From Chryseobacterium gotjawalense (GTDB taxonomy: Bacteria > Bacteroidota > Bacteroidia > Flavobacteriales > Weeksellaceae), in NCBI RefSeq assembly GCF_030012525.1, contig NZ_CP124855.1:1798001-1862000 (forward strand): a DNA stretch of 64,000 bases, given 5' to 3'. This document shows positions 18,597 through 27,028 of this stretch, in pieces. Both the position numbers and the translations under genes were made by a program. The stretch's first letter is position 1. The number at the start of each line of letters is the position of its first letter. The notes under the pieces are model-generated. The model did not search any database and was not told the DNA's origin. It worked only from the letters and a program-made list of their open reading frames with translations.

Positions 18597-19520
18597 ATGC
18601 AAACAGCCAATACCGTTCTGATGGTAGAACCAATCGCTTTCGGTTACAATTCCCAAACTGCTCAAAACAATTATTTTCAGGTCGAACAAAAGGAAGCCGA
18701 TATTCAGGAAAAAGCGCTTCAGGAATTCAATAATTTCGTTGCAAAACTTAGAGAAAAAGGAATTCAGGTGATTACGGTGAAAGATACTTTAGAACCCCAT
18801 TCCCCGGATTCTATTTTCCCGAATAACTGGGTGAGTTTTCATGAAGACGGAAGAGTGGCTTTGTACCCGATGTTTGCGCCCAACCGGAGAGTTGAAAGGC
18901 GCGCCGATATTTTGGACACCATTCGGAATGAAGGTTTTATAATTAAGGAAGTCGACGATTTATCATCTCCCGAAAATGAGGACAAATTTCTGGAAGGAAC
19001 GGGAAGTATGATTTTCGACCATGACTATAAAATCGCCTACGGTTCTGTTTCCCTCCGTTTAGATGAAGAATTGTTCCGTGATTTTTGTAAGCAGTTTGAT
19101 TATACGCCGGTCGTTTTCCATTCGTTTCAAAATGTCGGAAATCAAAGATTACCCATTTACCACACCAATGTGATGATGTGCGTTGCAGAACAGTTTGTAG
19201 TAATCTGCCTGGATTGTATCGATAATGAACTGGAAAGAGAAAAATTGCAGGAAGTCATCAAATCAACCGAAAAAGAAGTCATTGAAATTTCTGAGGAGCA
19301 GCTTCACCAGTTTGCAGGGAACATGTTACAGGTTCAAAACGGGGAAGGAACGCAGTTTTTAGTGATGAGCGAAACGGCTTACAAATCACTGACGCCGGAC
19401 CAAATTCAAAGAATAGAGAATTACTGCGAAATCATTTATGCTGATTTAAATACCATCGAAGTCAATGGTGGCGGAAGCGCAAGATGCATGCTGGCGGAAG
19501 TTTTCCTGCCGAAGAATTAA
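18597..19520 (+). CDS. ctlX: Citrulline utilisation hydrolase-type protein, CtlX family
   Basis: A second guanidino-modifying-superfamily protein, 307 residues, of the CtlX type. Family signatures: LMVEPIAFGYNSQTAQNN at the start, IFPNNWVSFH (residues 73-82), LEGTGSMIFD (Glu133 region), YHTNVMM (His189), and the C-terminal NGGGSARCMLAEVF with nucleophile Cys297. Some members act on citrulline-related ureido or guanidino compounds; the substrate here is inferred only. It shares little sequence with the DDAH-like gene upstream, so this is not a recent duplication. A terminator follows. Confidence 0.87.
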   Translation: MQTANTVLMVEPIAFGYNSQTAQNNYFQVEQKEADIQEKALQEFNNFVAKLREKGIQVITVKDTLEPHSPDSIFPNNWVSFHEDGRVALYPMFAPNRRVERRADILDTIRNEGFIIKEVDDLSSPENEDKFLEGTGSMIFDHDYKIAYGSVSLRLDEELFRDFCKQFDYTPVVFHSFQNVGNQRLPIYHTNVMMCVAEQFVVICLDCIDNELEREKLQEVIKSTEKEVIEISEEQLHQFAGNMLQVQNGEGTQFLVMSETAYKSLTPDQIQRIENYCEIIYADLNTIEVNGGGSARCMLAEVFLPKN

Positions 19521-19607
19521 TATGAGTTATTATGGATGAATATGGAACATCTCTTCCACATTATTTATTTATAAGCAACCCAATTTGCAGTTTATTATAA
19601 AACAGAA

Positions 19608-19631
19608 GCCACTTTATTGAGTGGCTTTTTG
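19608..19631 (+). terminator. Intrinsic terminator of ctlX
   Basis: AGCCACT / AGTGGCT stem with a T-rich tail, about 90 nt after the ctlX stop codon. Confidence 0.65.
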
Positions 19632-19652
19632 TTTGAAGTGTTGAATTAAAAA

Positions 19653-19681
19653 TCCACAACATAACGTCGTGGATTTTTTTT
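19653..19681. terminator. Hairpin with flanking A and T runs
   Basis: ATCCAC / GTGGAT stem with an 11-base loop, AAAAA before it and eight T after it. It lies between ctlX and the convergent outer-membrane protein gene and could end either transcript. Confidence 0.45.
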
Positions 19682-19713
19682 ACAATTTAATATGAAGTAT
19701 GAAAAAATTTAAA

Positions 19714-21930
19714 TTATCTCGTTCTGTTCTTAATATCTTTATCTGCGCTATCAATTGTCCGTACTTTTTTCACCTTTTGGTTTCCGAAGTTATACACGAT
19801 GGCCAGTTCAACGCCTCTTCTGTATTGATTCTGATTGAGATAATTGTAATTACCGTTTTGCTGGTAATATTCAATAACTATTTTGTGCGTGTTTAAAACA
19901 TCATCAAATCCAAGTGAGAAAGTCCATTGATCCCATATTTTTTTAATATTCAAATCCAGACTCATCAGACTGTGAAGTTGGCCCAATTCAATCTGCTGCC
20001 GGTCCACATAGAAATAATTCACGCCTAAAAACCAGGTCTTGTTTTTGTCGAGACGGATATTATTATTGGTTTGAATCAATAAACTGTTCGACGCAATATG
20101 ATTTTCGTAGGTTGGAAAAATATCGCCTGTCAGGGGATCCTGATTCAAACTTCCATTGTTCATATTTCGTTGTAGACCGATATTAAAATTCGATGTTAAA
20201 TAGCCTTTAAAGAAAGTTTTCTGCATTCCAAGCATCGCGCTCAACTGCTGTTTGTCGCCGAAATTCGTACGGATGTATCTCAGCTGATTTTTCCCATCAA
20301 TCACACCTTGCAAAGGAACTTGGGTGATCTGATCCTTGGTTAAACTGTGACTTAATATCAGAAAATAAGAACTTTTATACATATAGGTCAATTCCTGATT
20401 ATACACCGAAGATGCTTTTACAAAAGGATTGTTTTGGGTATAATTAAATTCGGTTAAAATATTCCGCACCGGATTGAGTTCCCAAAAACTGGGTCTTCTC
20501 ATTCTGCTGGAAAAGGCGTAGGAAACAGTATTCTTGTCATTAATGGCATAATTCATACTCAGATACGGCAGGAGCTTCTCATAATCTCTTTTGATGTTTC
20601 TGAGGTTTTCATCCTGCGCATTATCAGAATGGCCTTCACTGTTGGTCAGCTCATATCGGGCGCCCAATTTACCGGAGAATTTTGGGGAAAATACTTTTTC
20701 AACCGTAAGATAACCGCCAAAAATATTCTCATCATATAGAAAATGATTGGGTTGCTGATCTACAACATTTGTAATATAGTTGTAAGTATCGTATTTCGTG
20801 TCATTATCGGTTTTTGTCTTGTTGAAGTTTCCACCGAAAGAAACAGTTAAATCTTTTTTAAACTTCTGAACATAATCTGCGGTTGCCGAAAAATTATGGA
20901 TGACTTGCGGCTGTTCCTGATAAATTTTCAGAAGCCTTCCACCATCATTTCCATTTTGATCAGAAGCGATGGTGAAATTATTCGAATTTTGAAATCGTTT
21001 GTACAATAAACCTGCAACATTCAGATTCAGTTTACTTCCCAGAGAATCGGTCTTCAACTCGTAATTTAAGTTCGCGGAATTGTTATAAGAACGGGCATCT
21101 TCTTTACTTCTCGTCCAGGTATAATCGGTTTCATTTTTAATGGAATCGGTCGTGGTATTAAAAAGATTGACAGTAGAATTATAACTTCTGTTCGCCCGTG
21201 AATTATACGTTAATGCCAAACTGTTCTTATCATTCAACTGATAATCAATATTCAGATAACCTCCTAAATTTTTATTAGGATCGGTAACTCTTCCTTCAGA
21301 CTGGTTGGAAGCGCTGCTATTTCCGTTTTTTAAAATATAATATTGCTCCTCTATATTTTCATTGGTGTTGATGTTGGTGCTGATTCCTAATTTGTCTTTG
21401 CGGTAATTCAGGCTTAAACCGGCGCCTGTAGAATTGTAATAATTTTGCTGATTATTCATTCTCATACTTCCGTTCAGCCCGTTGCTGGCCTTCTTTTTCA
21501 AAACAATATTGATAATTCCGTCAGAAGATTCCACTTTATATTCACTTCCGGGCATGGTAATCACTTCGATTTTCTGGATATTTTCTGCCGGTGTATTTTT
21601 TAAGAATTGAACCAAAGATTCTGCATCCATCTGCGTAACTCTTCCGTTGATGTAAATGACGGCGTTGGATTTTCCGGCAATTTTTAAAGTTTTATCGTCG
21701 GTAGAAGAAACCAAAGGAGTCTCTTTTAACAGTCCGAAAGCAGTATTTCCTTTAGCAACTGGCGAAGCCGCTACATCATATACAAAACGGTCTCTTTCTT
21801 TTTTGAACACTTTTTTGGTCATTACGACTTCTTTGATTTCCTGAACTTTTACAGAATCATTTTTTTGAGTTCCCTGTGCTAAAGCAACAAATCCGGTAAG
21901 TAGCGAGACGGTGATGATGAGTTTTTTCAT
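19714..21930 (-). CDS. Outer-membrane beta-barrel family protein (TonB-receptor-like)
   Basis: 738 residues with a signal peptide at 1-19 (ends ALAQG), a short plug-like region at about 60-150 (KIAGKSNAVIYINGRVT and IQKIEVITMPGSEYK, as in TonB-dependent receptor plugs), and a long barrel of Asn- and Tyr-rich strands to the end. It fits the outer-membrane beta-barrel family 3 proteins of Bacteroidetes, which resemble TonB-dependent receptors but lack the usual N-terminal carboxypeptidase-like repeat. The ligand is unknown. The last ~25 residues are basic instead of ending at an aromatic barrel residue. It has its own promoter with a structured leader. Confidence 0.82.
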   Translation of the reverse strand: MKKLIITVSLLTGFVALAQGTQKNDSVKVQEIKEVVMTKKVFKKERDRFVYDVAASPVAKGNTAFGLLKETPLVSSTDDKTLKIAGKSNAVIYINGRVTQMDAESLVQFLKNTPAENIQKIEVITMPGSEYKVESSDGIINIVLKKKASNGLNGSMRMNNQQNYYNSTGAGLSLNYRKDKLGISTNINTNENIEEQYYILKNGNSSASNQSEGRVTDPNKNLGGYLNIDYQLNDKNSLALTYNSRANRSYNSTVNLFNTTTDSIKNETDYTWTRSKEDARSYNNSANLNYELKTDSLGSKLNLNVAGLLYKRFQNSNNFTIASDQNGNDGGRLLKIYQEQPQVIHNFSATADYVQKFKKDLTVSFGGNFNKTKTDNDTKYDTYNYITNVVDQQPNHFLYDENIFGGYLTVEKVFSPKFSGKLGARYELTNSEGHSDNAQDENLRNIKRDYEKLLPYLSMNYAINDKNTVSYAFSSRMRRPSFWELNPVRNILTEFNYTQNNPFVKASSVYNQELTYMYKSSYFLILSHSLTKDQITQVPLQGVIDGKNQLRYIRTNFGDKQQLSAMLGMQKTFFKGYLTSNFNIGLQRNMNNGSLNQDPLTGDIFPTYENHIASNSLLIQTNNNIRLDKNKTWFLGVNYFYVDRQQIELGQLHSLMSLDLNIKKIWDQWTFSLGFDDVLNTHKIVIEYYQQNGNYNYLNQNQYRRGVELAIVYNFGNQKVKKVRTIDSADKDIKNRTR

Positions 21931-21955
21931 GGCGTTTAATTTAAAAAAGAAAAAA

Positions 21956-22018
21956 AAGGAAGCGGGGTTATTAGTTTAGAGCAGGTTATCAGTTTGGGTT
22001 ATTGGTTTTTGCTTCCTT
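21956..22018 (-). promoter_or_regulatory. Leader with long inverted repeat enclosing three 12-bp repeats
   Basis: Between promoter and start codon the minus-strand leader has arms AAGGAAGC (21956-21963 on the plus strand) and GCTTCCTT (22011-22018) that can pair. In the loop are three near-copies of AAACYRATAACC (plus-strand 21966-21977, 21984-21995, 21997-22008). It ends about 25 nt before the ATG. It may be a regulator or RNA-binding site; no known riboswitch is recognised. Confidence 0.45.
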
Positions 22019-22044
22019 CTTTTATTCAGTTATAGTTTTTTTAG

Positions 22045-22096
22045 TAGTATTACAATGCAAAGATATGTCATTTATTTAGTATCATGCAATACAAAG
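22045..22096 (-). promoter_or_regulatory. Promoter (TTG-21-TATCTTTG) with duplicated operator-like motif
   Basis: On the minus strand, TTG (22087-22089) and TATCTTTG (22058-22065) are 21 bp apart, a good Bacteroidetes promoter for the outer-membrane protein gene. Two similar motifs overlap the two elements: TAGTAT..CAATGCAAAG at 22045-22062 and TAGTATCATGCAATACAAAG at 22077-22096. Such a pair, one over each promoter element, looks like repressor sites. Confidence 0.5.
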
Positions 22097-22215
22097 TAGT
22101 AAATGATTTCAATTTAAATGATTAAATACCTGATAATCAACAATAAAAATTTTAGATATTTTAGATACTACAAATAGAAGACAACCAAACAGACCAAAAC
22201 GTTACCCTAAAAAAC
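22097..22215. other. AT-rich intergenic stretch with no recognised feature
   Basis: This is the part of the 336-bp gap between the outer-membrane protein gene and the DUF3817 gene that is not taken up by leader, promoter or terminator. I see no gene in it. Confidence 0.4.
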
Positions 22216-22245
22216 AAAAAAAGAGCAGAAATCTCTGCTCTTTTT
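22216..22245 (-). terminator. Intrinsic terminator of the DUF3817 gene
   Basis: Stem AAAGAGCAGA / TCTGCTCTTT followed on the minus strand by a long T-rich run, about 20 nt after the stop codon. Confidence 0.8.
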
Positions 22246-22266
22246 AATAATTTACTGATAATCAGC

Positions 22267-22608
22267 TTATTCTCTGTCAAGCCGCGCCAGTTTTTTATCG
22301 ACCCAAATCGTAGCGAAAGGGAAAAACGCCGACAGTAAAGCAAATACGGTATCTTCATCGTCCCAGGTGTAGATTTTTCTGGCCGGAATTAAAAGTAATA
22401 AATACAGTGTAAAAAATAATCCGTGGATATTTCCGATGATGATAATAAAAACCGTCGGCCACAAACCTTCCTGATCATACCGTTTCCAAACCATGGCAAC
22501 GCAATATAGCAGAAAGCAGGAAATGGCTTCGGCGACGCAAATCTGTTTAAACCATTTAATGATTTGCTCCTGGCTATATTTTGCAAAAAAATTCTCGATA
22601 AAATGCAT
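22267..22608 (-). CDS. DUF3817 domain-containing membrane protein
   Basis: A 113-residue protein with about three hydrophobic helices (residues ~25-45, 52-72, 84-100). 'QICVAEAISCFLLY', 'GNIHGLFFTLYLLLL' and a C-terminal 'FPFATIWVDKKL' match the DUF3817 pattern (His in the GxxHG segment, and the FPFgTf.fdk end). Function unknown. Single gene with its own terminator. Confidence 0.85.
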   Translation of the reverse strand: MHFIENFFAKYSQEQIIKWFKQICVAEAISCFLLYCVAMVWKRYDQEGLWPTVFIIIIGNIHGLFFTLYLLLLIPARKIYTWDDEDTVFALLSAFFPFATIWVDKKLARLDRE

Positions 22609-22783
22609 AGAAATCTTTGTTAAAAAACTTTAGTTAAAGTGAAGCAGCAAATTTAAGAATTATAATATTGATAAGATGAACTCCTGTTTTTCAACATTGC
22701 TTTTTGTTAACCTTAAGAAATATTTTTCCACACTTTAAAGGCTGATATACAAAACTTTTGTGACTGTTGTGGTTTAAAATTTC

Positions 22784-23368
22784 CTATTTATAAAAATTAC
22801 TCCCGTCCAGATACTCAAAAACTTCAGGCGGTAACATCGGTCTTACGTTCTTTCCCTCTTTAATCATGTTGCGGATTTCGGTGGCAGAAAGCTCGATGAT
22901 GGGTGCTTTAATTAAAGAAACATTTTCGTGCTGTAAATATTCGTGCGCTTTTTTCGACTCCTCAAAAACTCTTGGATATACAATGATCTGATGATTTTTA
23001 ATTAAAGTTTCTGCGTTTTTCCATTTTGAAAGACCGTTTAAATTATCCTCGCCCATAATTAAAGAGAACGAATAATCGGGATATTTCTCGTGTAAATAAG
23101 TCAAAGTATCGATCGTATAACTCGGAATAGGCAAAGAAAACTCAACATTGGAAGCCCGCATTTTCGGATAATTCTTCACAGCAAGCTGCACCATATCCAA
23201 ACGGTTATGATCTTTCAGTAAAGATTTTTTATCTTTAAACGGATTTTGCGGACTGACCACAAACCAAAGCTCATCCATATCCGTATTTTCAATAATATAA
23301 TTTGCCAAAATCAAATGACCAATGTGAATGGGATTAAAACTCCCGAAAAATAAACCAATTTTTTTCAT
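22784..23368 (-). CDS. nadD: Nicotinate-nucleotide adenylyltransferase
   Basis: Transfers AMP from ATP to nicotinate mononucleotide, a core step of NAD synthesis. It has 194 residues. The nucleotidyl-transferase motif GSFNPIHIGHL is at residues 8-18, and the ISTTxIR-type motif appears as LSATEIRNMI near the C-terminus. The ATG at 23368 gives the canonical MKKIGLFFGSFNP start. The frame stays open for 14 more codons upstream, but these are not conserved-looking. It is divergent from the BamA-like gene. Confidence 0.95.
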   Translation of the reverse strand: MKKIGLFFGSFNPIHIGHLILANYIIENTDMDELWFVVSPQNPFKDKKSLLKDHNRLDMVQLAVKNYPKMRASNVEFSLPIPSYTIDTLTYLHEKYPDYSFSLIMGEDNLNGLSKWKNAETLIKNHQIIVYPRVFEESKKAHEYLQHENVSLIKAPIIELSATEIRNMIKEGKNVRPMLPPEVFEYLDGSNFYK

Positions 23369-23474
23369 AAATAAAACTAATGAACAGTGCAAAGTTAAAC
23401 ACCATTTCATTGCAAACAGTTAATTTGATAAAGATAAAAAAATAGTTGCTGAACGTATAATAAACGCCCACAAA

Positions 23475-25106
23475 TTGAGTTCAAACAAAGAAACAATTTT
23501 ATTGAAAACTCTATTTCACTTTTTTCTCCTTTTTTCCTGTGTTCTTTTTAAAGCGCAGGTGAAAGAATATTGGTTAATCGACTTAGAGACCAACAAAAAA
23601 ACGTTGGCAAAAGATTCTGCTTCTGCGGTGAAATTCCTGGATTCTTTAACCCAAAACAATTACTATTTTACCGAAATAAAAAAAGTAAACAAAGAAGGTA
23701 ATTCAACACAAATCTACTTTAATAAAGGAAAAAACTACAACGAAGCACAGGTGAAACTTTCCGGTGAAATTGTAAAAAACTTTAAATATAAACCTGAATT
23801 TTTCACCAGGAATTTAGATTCTTTAAAAAAGGAAATCAGCGCAAAATATAAAAATGAAGGATTTGTTTTTAACCGCGTAAAATCCGAATTTAAAGGGCTG
23901 AAAGAGGAAATCCCGCAAGTTGAGATTTCTGTCGTTAAAGGCGACCAACGGAAAATTAATGGTATTGTATTGAAAGGTTATGAGCAGGTTCCGCAACGTT
24001 TTGTGAAGAATTTAGAAAAGGAATATCAGGGAAAAAGCTACCAAGAACCGACTTTAGCAAGATTAGGACAGTCTTTGCAAAATCATCCTTTTTTATTATT
24101 GCAAAAACCACCGCAAACTTTATTCACTAAAGATTCTACTCAGGTTTTTCTGTTTCTGCAAAAGAAAAAATCCAACTCGTTCGACGGCGTAATCGGTTTT
24201 GGAAACGATAAAACGGAAAAATTTACTTTCAATGGAAGTTTGAATCTGAACTTCAGAAATATGTTTAATGGTTTCGAAACCGTGAATGTTTTCTGGCAGC
24301 GGAATCCGGACAAAGGCCAGACTTTTGACCTGCAAAGTGACATTCCCTATCTGTTTAAATCGAATATCGGCGGGAATTTCAAGATCAATATTTTCCGGCA
24401 GGATTCTACTTATGCGAACGTAAAATTAACGCCGGCTTTCTATCTTCATTTGCGGAATAATCAGAAAATTGGATTGCGTGGAACCTTTGAAACATCCACC
24501 GTTCTAGATTCTCTCTACGTTGAGGGAAGAGATTACGATAAAAAAGGAATTGGAATGTGGTATGATTATTCCGAACCATCCGATTTAGAATTATTTCTGT
24601 TCAAAACCCGTATCCGTGCCGAAGCAGATTATATCGCGACCAATTATACGGCCGAAAATATCAATGCCAGCCAAACCAATTATTTCTTTTCGGGAGAAAG
24701 AAACTTTCATATTTCCGGAAATAATTATTTGAACTTAAGAGGAGAAACGGCGCTTCTGAATTCCAAAAACGATTTTGCGGTCAACGAATTATTGCGATTC
24801 GGCGGCTGGAATTCTTTTCGGGGATTTAATGAAAATTCGCTCTACGCTGATTTCTATTATTTCGGAACTGCCGAATACCGCTACCTAGTCGGAAATCAGG
24901 CATTCTTTGATGTCTTCGGCCAGTACGGAGAACTGCACAATAAAAACTTGGAACTAAAACCTAAATTATACAGTTTGGGACTAGGTTTTAATTTTATTCT
25001 ACCGATTGGATTAATGAGTTTTCAAATCTCAAATGGGAGTGAATTTGGAAACCCCATTAAATTTGGTGACACAAAAATTCACTGGGGAATATTGAGTAGA
25101 TTTTAA
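23475..25106 (+). CDS. BamA/Omp85-like outer-membrane protein
   Basis: 543 residues: a signal peptide ending FKAQ, a region of about 170 residues with POTRA-like strands (INGIVLKGYEQVPQRFV), then a beta-barrel with 'GGWNSFRGFNENSLYADFYYFGTAEYRY', close to the Omp85 motif that lies near the barrel end, and a terminal WGILSRF ending in Phe. It is shorter than BamA (~800), so it is an accessory Omp85-type protein of unknown substrate. There is no ATG at the front. TTG at 23475 gives the longest frame, while TTG at 23502 gives a more typical signal peptide (MKTLFHFF), and I favour the latter slightly. Confidence 0.82.
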   Translation: MSSNKETILLKTLFHFFLLFSCVLFKAQVKEYWLIDLETNKKTLAKDSASAVKFLDSLTQNNYYFTEIKKVNKEGNSTQIYFNKGKNYNEAQVKLSGEIVKNFKYKPEFFTRNLDSLKKEISAKYKNEGFVFNRVKSEFKGLKEEIPQVEISVVKGDQRKINGIVLKGYEQVPQRFVKNLEKEYQGKSYQEPTLARLGQSLQNHPFLLLQKPPQTLFTKDSTQVFLFLQKKKSNSFDGVIGFGNDKTEKFTFNGSLNLNFRNMFNGFETVNVFWQRNPDKGQTFDLQSDIPYLFKSNIGGNFKINIFRQDSTYANVKLTPAFYLHLRNNQKIGLRGTFETSTVLDSLYVEGRDYDKKGIGMWYDYSEPSDLELFLFKTRIRAEADYIATNYTAENINASQTNYFFSGERNFHISGNNYLNLRGETALLNSKNDFAVNELLRFGGWNSFRGFNENSLYADFYYFGTAEYRYLVGNQAFFDVFGQYGELHNKNLELKPKLYSLGLGFNFILPIGLMSFQISNGSEFGNPIKFGDTKIHWGILSRF

Positions 25107-25269
25107 AGAATCTCATATCTCTCGCGGATTTTGAAGATTACGCAGATTTTTTTCTTGCAATAATGAGGATGATTTTTTCGTTAAAAATTTCTTTTTCGAA
25201 GGAATTACAAATAAGCTCGTCTGGTTCAGCGGAGAATTTTGAGTAGTTTTAAAATTATAGTATCTTATT
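25107..25269. other. Intergenic stretch with degenerate repeat and possible gene-end relic
   Basis: It contains CTCGCGGATTTTGAAGATTA followed by CGCAGATT (about 25122-25151), of the CGCAGATT-type short repeats I associate with Chryseobacterium intergenic regions. At 25226-25252 is a stretch resembling the 3' end of the BamA-like gene. No gene is evident. Confidence 0.3.
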
Positions 25270-26271
25270 TTAATTCTTTTTAATATTGATCATTTTAAGG
25301 CTATCTTTCTTTTTCTGTTGTGCCTGCCTTCTGAAATAACCACGGAAGAGGAAGTTGTGTTTTAATGCTTCCATATTTTCGTTCAGTTTCTCGGAAGCCT
25401 GTTTTATATTAATCATTGTTGAATCGATATCTTTCGCCAAATCCTTATTCTGAGTAATGTAATTTAACGTTCCTTCCCCGGCTTTCATTTTGTCAAAATA
25501 ATCATCCATTTTTTTGGTGAGGTCATTGATATTATTGCTGGATTTCTCTAGATTGGCAAAAACTAATTTAATTTGGGCAGCAGATGCTTTGTCACTTAGA
25601 AGTACAGAAGCGGCACTTTGATCATAATCTACTTTAGAAATAATGGTATTTATTTTGCCAATTGCGGCAGAGGTACCGGCAGTTGTTTTTTCAACTTCGA
25701 AAACCGACTGTCGTATATTTTTCGCCATCAAAGTATCACTGAGCATAATTCCCAATGTTCCTTTCCCTACGAGAATTTTATGCGTAATTTTCAATAAATC
25801 TTCCGTCAATAATGCGGCATTTTTATTTGTTTTACTCAGTGTAGCAAGCATCTCATCAGTCCCAATCCTAACACGTACCTGAATGGTGTCTCCTGAAACA
25901 ACGGCCTTTGCACTCTCCTCTTTTCCCGGCACGATGTTCAACACCATACTTCCGACCAACCCATCAGAAGCAACCGACGCCACTGCATTTTTTTTTATAA
26001 AGCGTCCCGTTTCAGCGGCGATTGACATTTCAACTCTTATTTTTCCATTTTCAACCATATCGATATCGCTCACCGTGCCTACATTGACACCAGAATAACG
26101 AACATAATTTCCCGCTTGTAAACCATTTACATTATTAAAAACAGCATAAAGTTTAATCGTTCTGCTAAACATCTGCTGTTGCTGACCAATGAAATATAGG
26201 GCTGCAATAAGAAGTACCGTTCCGACGACAACAAAAATCCCTACTTTTACTTTCTCACCAGATTTTCCCAT
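25270..26271 (-). CDS. mlaD: MlaD family (MCE domain) lipid-transport protein
   Basis: Periplasmic substrate-binding component of an Mla-type phospholipid ABC transporter. 333 residues: an N-terminal membrane anchor (about 8-28), the MCE domain at ~38-115 (NNVNGLQAGNYVRYSGVNVGTV), then a long helical, coiled-coil-like tail with a Lys-rich end. The ATG at 26271 is chosen because it lies 4 nt after the mlaF stop and gives the canonical short N-terminus; the open frame extends to 26358 inside mlaF. Third gene of mlaE-mlaF-mlaD. Confidence 0.9.
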   Translation of the reverse strand: MGKSGEKVKVGIFVVVGTVLLIAALYFIGQQQQMFSRTIKLYAVFNNVNGLQAGNYVRYSGVNVGTVSDIDMVENGKIRVEMSIAAETGRFIKKNAVASVASDGLVGSMVLNIVPGKEESAKAVVSGDTIQVRVRIGTDEMLATLSKTNKNAALLTEDLLKITHKILVGKGTLGIMLSDTLMAKNIRQSVFEVEKTTAGTSAAIGKINTIISKVDYDQSAASVLLSDKASAAQIKLVFANLEKSSNNINDLTKKMDDYFDKMKAGEGTLNYITQNKDLAKDIDSTMINIKQASEKLNENMEALKHNFLFRGYFRRQAQQKKKDSLKMINIKKN

Positions 26272-26275
26272 AATT

Positions 26276-27028
26276 TTAGTTTTTAAAGAATGCCCGCACT
26301 TTTTCGTCTTTAGAAGTCGAAAGTTCCTCAAAAGTTCCTTCAATATAATCAATGCCATCGATCAGCAAAATCATTCGGTTGGCGATCACCCTTGCACAAT
26401 CTACATCATGAGTGATGATGAGCGACGAAGTACGGTATTTGTCCTGAACCGTTCGCATCAGTTGGATGATTTCCTTTGCGGTAATCGGATCCAAACCCGT
26501 TGTAGGTTCATCATACATAATAATTTTCGGTTTCAGAATTAAGGCCCGCGCCAATGCGACTCTGCGCTGCATCCCACCTGAAAGTTCGGAAGGCATCAAA
26601 TCGATAGCGTTTTCTAAACCGACATTTCCCAAAGCTTCTCTAACCAATATCTCGGTTCCCTGAAAATTTTTAATTTTATCTATATGACGTCGTAAGGGAA
26701 ACTCAAGATTTTCGCGAACAGTCATCGAATCATACAATGCACTTCCTTGAAAAAGAAAACCGATCTCAGTACGCAGCACATCTAATTCGTCATGTCCCAT
26801 TGCGGTAATGTCACGATCATCAATAGTTATACTGCCACTATCGGGCTGCATCAAACCTACCAGACATTTAATCATAACCGATTTACCCGCTCCTGATTTA
26901 CCCATGACCACTAAATTTTCTCCTTCATACAGTTTCAGGTTGAAACCATTAAGTACATGATTGTCACCAAAACTTTTACGAAGGTCTCTCAACTCTAAGA
27001 CGACTTTTATGTTTTTTTCGGTATTCAT
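26276..27028 (-). CDS. mlaF: ABC transporter ATP-binding protein, MlaF type
   Basis: Cytosolic ATPase of the lipid transporter, 250 residues. Walker A is GKSGAGKS (residues 43-50), the signature is LSGGMQRRVALARA, Walker B is IIMYDEPTTGLDP, and the switch His is in IITHDVD. The GMQRR form of the signature is typical of MlaF/Mkl ATPases. The start codon directly follows the mlaE stop with no spacer. Confidence 0.93.
   Translation of the reverse strand: MNTEKNIKVVLELRDLRKSFGDNHVLNGFNLKLYEGENLVVMGKSGAGKSVMIKCLVGLMQPDSGSITIDDRDITAMGHDELDVLRTEIGFLFQGSALYDSMTVRENLEFPLRRHIDKIKNFQGTEILVREALGNVGLENAIDLMPSELSGGMQRRVALARALILKPKIIMYDEPTTGLDPITAKEIIQLMRTVQDKYRTSSLIITHDVDCARVIANRMILLIDGIDYIEGTFEELSTSKDEKVRAFFKN

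Noticed and set aside
18521-18689. N-terminal extension of cutC to 18689
   Set aside because: Would overlap the ctlX promoter and start on the other strand, and the canonical CutC N-terminus begins at 18521.
22161-22358. Alternative minus-strand frame near the DUF3817 gene
   Set aside because: Overlaps the DUF3817 gene in another frame and runs through its terminator.
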